64,000 nt of DNA from positions 19,538,268 through 19,602,267 of the forward strand of contig OU342639.1 in NCBI GenBank assembly GCA_910589415.1, given 5' to 3'. The stretch is from Malachius bipustulatus (taxonomy: Eukaryota; Arthropoda; Insecta; Coleoptera; Melyridae). A model generated the notes under the pieces. The model saw nothing but the letters and a program-made list of their open reading frames with translations. It was not told the origin of the DNA and did no database searches. Each line of letters starts with the position of its first letter. The stretch's first letter is position 1. Of this stretch, positions 56,685 through 64,000 are shown piece after piece. A program made the position numbers and the translations under genes.

Positions 56685-57283
56685 CCCAAGTTGGTCTGGA
56701 ACTGGCAATTAACTCTGAATGCCCTATAGCAAGGAGCAACGAAGTAACTCTGATCTGGATTCCAGACCATGCTGGATATGGAGAGAACGAACTTGCAGAC
56801 TCTCTGGTTAGGAAAGGTGTCGAATCCGAATTTATCGAACCAGAATCAGCATTTGGCATATCACCCAATATTGGGAAAACAACAATAAGCAACTGGGCTA
56901 AGAGGGAAGTCCTCCAGCACTGCCAAAACATATACGAATATTGGATCATTCGAAGGCCTTTATACAGGACACTTCGAAAAAACCGACCAAAGAACTTTTG
57001 GAGCTTAACAAAAAAAAAAACTGAAAGCCTTAATGGACCTATACATTGGGCACTGCAAGCTGAACCATAACATTCACAGGGTTTAGCGATCAGCGCTGAA
57101 TGTCGTCTATGCTTGAAAGATGACGAAACAGCAAAACACTTCCTATGTGAGTGTCCCGCTTTGGGAAGAACCAGACTACAAACTTTCAGGAGAGGCTTTC
57201 TCATACCGGAGGACCTGGATACATTAGCAACAGTCAAGATGGTCCGTTTCCTTAAAGAAGCTGACCTGATGGGGTTAATGTAG
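56685..57283 (+). pseudogene. Second LINE RNase H and zinc-knuckle remnant, different family
   Basis: The frame reads NEVTLIWIPDHAGYGENELA, then DSLVRKGVESEFIEPES, equivalent to the VTL.WVPGHSG..GNE.AD block with the final catalytic aspartate. Next come ISPNIGKTTISNWAKRE and, after frameshifts, LYIGHCKLNHNIHRV. ISAECRLCLKDDETAKHFLC then ECPALG (CxxC...H...CxC knuckle) runs to a stop at 57,281-57,283. Upstream RNase H residues are missing. At least two frameshifts plus one stop are needed to read it through. The sequence differs clearly from the two other RNase H pieces. Confidence 0.8.
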
Positions 57284-59587
57284 CACGACTAAATATGAGC
57301 CACAATAGACGTTTGGTCACAGTGGATGAGTCACTCACTTCATCATGGCCCACTTACGATGAATTTAATTTTAATCTACTGTCAATGAATGCTCTTGGTA
57401 CACACTCACCGTGTACCAAATTTGGTTTTCTAATTTCAAGTATTAAGTGAGAAATTTGATATCCCTCTTTCAAGGCGTATAACTTCTCAGAGGTGCAATT
57501 TAGTAGGTATATAGATAAGTTGCGTTAAGTCACCATGTTTTAGGGTCCACTATACACGTCACTTCTCTGTGTCAGTTCTTATGCGAATCACCCTGTACAT
57601 ACAATTTTTTTTCTTAAAATTTTAACACGGTTTAATTTTCTTAAGCATTTCCCGAATATAATTCATAAAGTAAACTCATATTTGTTTTGCGATTCTCTAT
57701 CATTCATTGATTCTAAATCCCAAACCATTTTGGTTAATCCCATATGGTGCAAAAGTTTCCTAACAGAATTGTATGTTCTCTTTTAGTCTTTCGTTTCACC
57801 ATAAAGTTTCACATGTTAATAAATTGTTTATGATATTCGGTTGCTATAAGAGTTAGCTGTACGTCCATGACTTACAAAAAATGTTAGTTAACTACGTTAA
57901 GTATGTTAACTTTGATAAAAACAGTTTGTATATCTAAACTAGAAACTCTGTTGAAAGAAATATGAAGAGAATATGTTGATTACATAAGTCTTAAATTATT
58001 CACATGGCAACGTTACTTATAAGTACCTACATAATATTTAAAATAATATTATAACAATTATTCAATTTGAAAATGAAAGTGATTTTCAGAGACTGGACTA
58101 ATTGGATCAAATTTAGCTGGAAATTTGATGATACCATCTGCTTATATTAATTTTTGCTACTAAAGGGCCTCGAATTTTCCCCTTAAATTTTAACAGTACT
58201 GCCACCGCGAACCAAATTGTTTTAAAATTAGGTACTTCACGCACGACGACTTTGTAAGGTTGAAAAAATGCCTCTCCGTTTAAAAAGTTCAGTTTAAGCA
58301 CCTGTCCTTTACGTGATTTTCGTCGGATTTGCCGTAAGAATGCGGAAACGCTTCCAACTGTCACACCTCGCAACAAGGAAGGGGACTCCGTCCCGTCAAC
58401 CCCCCCCCCCCCCTCTTATTCCCGCCGCCCACCTGACCGAGGGGGTCGCTCCCTCTTTTTTGTTGCGTGTCTTCGCTCTTCCTGAAATTTAAAGGTGTTT
58501 TATCATTTAATTCATAATTTCATTCGTCTGCATTTTATCGTAATTAAGAGAAACGTTTCTTTATTATACATATATCTCCTTTTGTTTCGGGTCGTGTTGA
58601 TTTATGGTTGTAAAAAATTAATTAGCTCAAACCAATTAGTTTGTTTCAACAAGCTTATTCCTGAACACTATAACTGGTATTAGCACGAACTTTAGCCGGA
58701 GTCTAAAGACGCGGATAATGATATTTAAATGTTTGAAAAAACAGATTTTTCCGTTAATTTACTATACCTTAAGAAAATACTGTAAATTAGAATCGTTCTA
58801 GAGAACTTATTTTAGCGCTGTAGCCTTGAATAAATAGTGTCTCGATATCCGGTAATAATCAAATTTGAGAATATCGCTATAATATAACAAGGATGAAACA
58901 CGTAAGTAGCTATTAACGGAAGTCTTTATTAATGAAAATGTTATATTTTTCACCTTTGCTGAGAAGTTAATCTTGTCCCCATTGCTAGCTCAGCGTTTAC
59001 GAGCGGATTCCGGATTCGTCACGATGGTTTTATTATTTTTGCTTTTCTGAATTCATAGGGGTAGATGAATGGTAAGTGAGCAAAAATCCAATAGCAAAAT
59101 ATACAATTTATTATAATAAAGAATTAAATTAGAAAGCTCCATAATTTATGGTCTGATTACTGAACGGCTTCAATCATGAATAACGGGAAATATTATGATA
59201 TCAACTGTAGCGTCGGGCTTGCTCGCCTTTCGCCGATACGTGGTCTGTCAGAGAAAAACTGCGATGAATGAATGAACGAAGTAGGCGAACATAATCTCAA
59301 TAAACAAAAAAAGCAATAACAATAAATAGCAATAAATAATAAAAAAAAATAGTTTGGAACTGCCTCGTACGTCATCGATCATCAAAAGTATAGGACTATA
59401 CTTAGTATATCCCACTGCCAGAACTTGCATCAAATGTTTAAAGCTCTAAATCTGATTCAGTTTAATTATTATATAGAGATTATATAAAAAAACATCAAGT
59501 TTTTTAAAGCGCACTTATATCAAACTTCTATTTGCTCAGAGGAGCATTTTCCTGGAGATCCTGGAGAAGTTTTGGTCTTCTGATGTA
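57284..59587. other. Non-coding; poly-C tract and GC island at 58.3-58.5 kb
   Basis: A run of 14 C at 58,400-58,413 sits in a GC island (CCGTCCCGTCAAC before it, TCTTATTCCCGCCGCCC after it). A minus-strand frame at 58,113-58,376 abuts it but lacks an ATG and any domain. A hairpin TTGGTACAC/GTGTACCAA lies near 57,398-57,422. CACCCTGTA near 57,585 could be a lone CAGGGTG end. Confidence 0.4.
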
Positions 59588-61184
59588 TAAAAAACCTTCT
59601 TGCGCATCAATCGCAGAAATAGTGTATTTTTATGCGATCCAATTTATGAATATTTTGACCGCTTTTTAAATTGGCTTTCTGAAATTTTCCCTAGTCAGGT
59701 CATATTAGCGTAGTGGTTTACTGTGAAAATTGCATTTCACTTCGTTTGAAAACGTGCCTTAGAATGGATGTTTAAATTTAACAAAACCATAATAAATGGT
59801 AAAATTAAACAATTTTGCCCCTTTTCCTTTGCCCGCCACTGGCTGACTTTACCTAAAAAAAATATCTCCGCCATTTTTATTATTTCTTTCTTGAAATCTT
59901 TGAATTTTAAAGTTTATTAGTATAGTTGTCTACTGGAAAAATTTTCGTTCAATTCCTTCAAAAATATGTTCATAAACAGTTATAGAAATTCAGCCCTTTT
60001 TCCCTTCTCCTACCCACGCCACTGGCTTAATAATAAAAATATTGCAAATTTTATTGCAATATTTTAACTCAATATTTTATAACTCAAATTTCAAATAATT
60101 TTCTTCCAGTAATGTTAATTTCGTTTAAACGTTTTTGTTTCTAACTGGCTTATTTAGGGATTCATAATCTATCAATTTTTCCTAAAATTGAAAAGGCCGC
60201 CATTTTGGAACGGCTCTTCTGATTTAACTCAAATGCAGTACCATACGACTACTTGCAGTTATCTTACTATCAAAAAAATTTCAGCCCCCTAGATTGAAAA
60301 CAGCGACCAGAAACCGTGCCTCGATACCCGTTTTTTTTTTGAAATTTGGAGAGACACGTTGTAAAAGTAGCGCAATTTTAGGTAAATGTTTTTTGTGAAA
60401 ATCAAACGTCATCCCTAAGTTTCACAAAAGTAAAAAATTACGTTCATTAATCTTGAAAAATGAAGCTACTGGAACGTTCTTAAAATTTTAGAGAAATAAA
60501 CATCATGTAAAAAAAATCGAATATCTCGGCCATTTTTCTTACCCACTTCTTGAAATTTTTAAGTGTTAAAGGCTATTAGTATAATTATCTACTGTAAAAA
60601 TTTCAGTTCAATTGCTTCAAAAATGTGCTCATAAATTGTTAGGGAAATTTAGCCATTTTTACCACTTTCCTGTCCACGCCACTGGCTTATTAATAAAAGT
60701 AATGTAAATTTTGTTACATTAAATTAAATTTGAAACAATTTTCTTCAAACCCTGTTGATTTGGTTTCAAAGTTTTTTTTCCATCTTGCTCATACAGGGCT
60801 TCAAATATTAGCAAATTTTTCAAAAATTAAAATGACCGCCATTTTGAAACCGCTCGACCGATTTTGCTCAAGTACAATACCAGACCAGTTTTTATAGATA
60901 TCTTACTCCCACAAAAATTTCAGCCCCCTAGATTCAAAACTGCGACCTGAAATGAGATGACAAAAACCGGGTTCATGGAATTTTGAAGGGACACCCTGTA
61001 GAAGTGATGGGACTTTTGGAAAGTTTTTCAACGAAAATCCAACGTCATTCCAAAGTGTTACAAGGACCCAAAATTTCGTTCACTAATCTTGAAAGATAAA
61101 GCCACAGGAGCGTTTTTAAAATCGAAATTTCGCGATTTTGGAGAAATATATATATAAATATATAAATATATAAATATATATAGA
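59588..61184 (+). repeat. Variable-unit interspersed repeat, second long copy
   Basis: The same start as the 33.2-kb copy (TAAAAAACCTTCTTGCGCAT) and the same (ATATAA)n end. Total length is nearly identical (about 1,597 against 1,609 bp). It has two internal units, the second beginning near 60,488 at AGAGAAATAAACATCATGT. The motif GACACCCTGTAGAAGTGAT occurs once in full near 60,992 and once mutated near 60,353. No coding sequence. Confidence 0.85.
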
Positions 61185-62129
61185 CATATTAAGAGCCCAT
61201 ACGAAGCCTAAAATGCTATGTTCAGTTGAGTATTCGAAGCCTGGACCTACCATGTGAAGCCCGACTTCGGGCTTCGAAAATTTTAACGTGTATAAACGTC
61301 GTACAGCATGGCCATCTATCGGTGGAAACGTTGGAAAAATTTTGCCCAGGGCATCACTTTGACACCGGGGTACCCTAAAACATACGCGACATAGTTCAAC
61401 GAAACGTTCTACAGAGGGAGCGGCGCACGTTAGTATATAATTGTGTATATGTCGAGCATTTTTCGAAGCCTGTAGACGCACAGCCGATTATTCGAGTCCC
61501 GGTAAAATTGGCAACGGTGCATTGAGTGATGATATGTTTACATCAATTCATAAGCATCACGAGCTCTTCAATCTCCTCTCCAGTAAAATAATTTAACCCG
61601 AGAGCAACTGTGTTTACAGTCGCTAGCGCAAGCATTGCGAGCTGCGTTTCGTATAATAACCGCATAATAGCCAATCAACCATTCTTGAATCACCTCATAA
61701 ATTCTTGGTATTTTAACAATTTTAGCACAGAACTTTTAAACTAAAATTCCTACGTATGCATAAGCCAAAATTATTTTCAGCTATAGGTATAGGTACAGGT
61801 GTCCCATTTTTACCCGGTTAATTTTTTTAAATAGAACAACGTATTTTTTTTACATTATCGTGTTCAGATTTTCTGACTGTAATTTTGCATTATAGCAATT
61901 TATTTAAAAGAAATATACCTTGCGACCTTGCTTTTTAAAACTAAAAGATGAAACTTGCGATGGTGGTAGTCAATCAAAGACCATCTTAATGTTTGAAAGT
62001 TGCGATTTTATGTTCACAAAAAAAACTTGGTAACTTTTAAAGTGGAGTTTATACAAAGTCAATTGAAACGACAAAAAACTAAGAAGCGCGGCTGATAATT
62101 CATAGTTCATTGATGAAACATATGCGGCG
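61185..62129. other. Non-coding, with GAAGCC motif cluster and a strong hairpin
   Basis: CGAAGCC occurs at 61,202-61,208 and 61,235-61,241. A near-perfect palindrome, GAAGCCCGA-CT-TCGGGCTTC, lies at 61,256-61,275, and TCGAAGCC recurs near 61,463. There are no features beyond that. Confidence 0.5.
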
Positions 62130-63385
62130 GTAAAACAAATTTAATAGCTATTTATGATATTAGTGTTAGAAGTGAAGTTTTATTTTGTTAGTGAAAAGGT
62201 TTGTGAAATGAGGCTCCCTCTTTAAAAAAAAAAAGACGAATATCATACATTGGTTTTTGTAAAACTGCTCTATTTTGATAATAAAATTGATGAATTTAGA
62301 ATGACACTCAACTTCAAATTGAATTTTAAAATATTTTTGTAAGTACAAGTAATGTACTATGCAATAGCAACCGTTGCCGACGCTATGGTTACTAACAAAT
62401 AAATGCGTGCATACAAATAAAAGAGATGTCATAATAATTATTATTAATTGCAATTTCTGAACAATTATTATTGTCTTGAATTCTTGACTAGGTACTTATT
62501 TTTTATTAATATGTTTGCCAGTAATAAAAAGAATATGAAAAAATCTTATTACCTATAATTTTGTCTGATTTCGTCATGAGAAAATGTAGTTTAAAAAGAG
62601 AATGTAAGTACAGATAAAGTAGATAGAATTACTTTTAACACGAGTGTTGTAATGTATTTTTAACACTGTTACAAATTTTTTTTAACCCGCTTCCATGGGC
62701 TTCAATGGCACAAAAAAATGTTTTTGTGTAACTGCCATTAAAAGACACATACATCACTTTTAACGACAGCTGACAGTGTTAAAAGTGATTGTTAAATGGA
62801 AGCGTGTTAAAAGTACTTTTAACACTAGTGTTAAAAGTAATTTTATCTACTTTTTCTGTACTTACATTCTCTTTTTAACCTACATTTTCTCATGATGAAA
62901 TCAGACAAAATTATAGGTAATAAGATTTTTTCATATTCTTTTTATTACTGGCAAACATATTAATAAAAAATAAGTACCTAGTCAAGAATTCAAGACAATA
63001 ATAATTGTTCAGAAATTGCAATCAATAATAATTATTATTATGACATCTCGTTTATTGGTATGCACGCATTTATTTGTTAGTAACCATAGCGTCGGCAACG
63101 GTTTCTATGCATAGTACACTACTTGTACTTATCTGTAATATTTTAAAATGCAATTTGAAGTTGAGTGTCATTCTAAATTCATCAATTTTATTATCAAAAT
63201 AGAGCAGTTTTACAAAAACCATTGTATGATATTCGTCTTAAAAGTGATTTTATTATATGTTCGTGAATTTGTAAAATTCGCTCCGCTACGCTTCGCTCAT
63301 TTCACAAACCTTTTCACTCACAAAATAAAACTTCACTTTTAACACCAATATCATAAATAGCTATTTTAATAAATTTTCTACCTGA
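62130..63385. mobile_element. Foldback element, about 1.25 kb, with long near-identical arms
   Basis: The left arm (62,130-62,660) and right arm (62,820-63,385) are reverse complements over more than 500 bp. Paired landmarks include TAGCTATTTATGATATT, GTGAAGTTTTATTTTGT, GTGAAAAGGTTTGTGAAATG, GAATATCATAC, CGTTGCCGACGCTATGGTTA, TTGACTAGGTACTTATTTTT and GAGAATGTAAGTACAG. The right arm holds about 45 extra bases near 63,245-63,300 that include GCTCCGCTACGCTTCGCTC. The centre is rich in TTTTAACAC and its complement. There are no TA-CAGGGTG ends and no transposase. It is a non-autonomous foldback element of unknown superfamily. Confidence 0.85.
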
Positions 63386-64000
63386 TATTAAAATTTATTG
63401 GGAAATAACGCGCCAAACGAAAAATTTCAATTCGTGGTCACTTTTTTATTATCCATTTTTGGAAAAAAAGTTATTCTCCATAAAAAGTTGTGCTTGGTCT
63501 GAAACCTAAAATGGAATAGTCTGACATAAAATTTTTGCAATCGTATACGAGCTTTGTCCTAAAACACGAATAGTACCAAAGAGTAAAATAGTTATTGTAT
63601 TATTTATTTATATTTATTGTTATAAAATTGCAATCTAATATTAAGGTCACAACTAAGGCATCTGTGGCACTACGGTCGCATTGCTATTTTTTTCTTCACT
63701 TTCAGGGCAAGGAATATCTTCGAAATTAACAGTAGCACGATTATTATTTAGTGCTATTGAAATACCATCATTAAATCATCTACTTATACATTTTCTTATG
63801 AAAGAAAAGTTTATTAAATTTTTTACAAATGTTTTTTCTTCATCTAAAATCAATGAAAATCAATGAATATCTGTAATCAGAAAAAAGTAATAATACTTAA
63901 TACGAGTATGTAATTAAAAGTATAAATTATCTGAAATATCAGACCAAAAAAAATCTAATTTTATTTTGGAGCTAAATTTTTTCGTCTAGGTTTATAGCGC
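63386..64000. other. AT-rich non-coding stretch to window end
   Basis: No gene, repeat or element end recognised. Confidence 0.45.

Noticed and set aside
57398..57596. CAGGGTG MITE between CACCGTGTA and CACCCTGTA
   Set aside because: The two strings point the same way rather than facing each other, so they do not bound one element.
58113..58376. 87-codon minus-strand frame beside the poly-C run
   Set aside because: No ATG start and no recognisable domain.
1..64000. CRISPR arrays, rRNA genes, bacterial operons
   Set aside because: No regularly spaced repeats of that kind, no rRNA-like blocks and no bacterial gene organisation anywhere in the window.

Overview
The window is AT-rich eukaryotic DNA, most likely from an insect or another arthropod. 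I base this on the mix of repeats: CR1/Jockey-group and RNase H-bearing LINEs, tRNA-derived SINEs, many short elements ending in TA-CAGGGTG, and large foldback elements. I see no operons, no bacterial gene signals, no CRISPR array and no rRNA or true tRNA gene. The order cannot be fixed from sequence alone. No complete multi-exon host gene is visible. The window looks like an intergenic region or long intron, with patches of balanced base composition that may be regulatory DNA.

Layout. 1-13 kb is mostly unique AT-rich DNA with one SINE copy (1.75-1.98 kb), a hammerhead ribozyme inside a compact repeat-flanked unit (3.97-4.34 kb), a degenerate tandem duplication (6.64-6.87 kb) and a 270-bp foldback (8.9-9.15 kb). 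13-22.7 kb holds a 1-kb TA-flanked palindrome, a SINE inserted beside a compound inverted repeat, a second SINE, two short CAGGGTG elements and a decayed LINE tail. 22.7-38 kb is largely non-coding. It contains a transposase remnant (28.7 kb), two copies of an interspersed repeat with a variable number of internal units (30.5 and 33.2 kb), and a possible promoter plus first exon for a secreted peptide (36.2-36.4 kb).

38-42 kb is a near-complete endonuclease/reverse-transcriptase LINE broken by a frameshift. 45.8-51.8 kb is a three-layer nest. The outer layer is an old CAGGGTG element. A minus-strand RNase H-bearing LINE fragment inserted into it. A young LINE with one uninterrupted 1,220-codon reading frame (PHD-like finger, RRM-like domain, endonuclease, reverse transcriptase) then landed in the 3' tail of that fragment and left a 10-bp duplication. 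52-57.3 kb carries three more decayed LINE pieces (one reverse transcriptase, two RNase H). 59.6-61.2 kb is a third copy of the variable-unit repeat. 62.1-63.4 kb is a 1.25-kb foldback element.

The most notable items are the hammerhead ribozyme at 4,106-4,175, which has every core residue and a self-complementary helix III, and the dated LINE nest with its intact single-ORF element. All coding capacity I can defend belongs to mobile elements. Functions given for them follow from family membership; activity is inferred only where stated.
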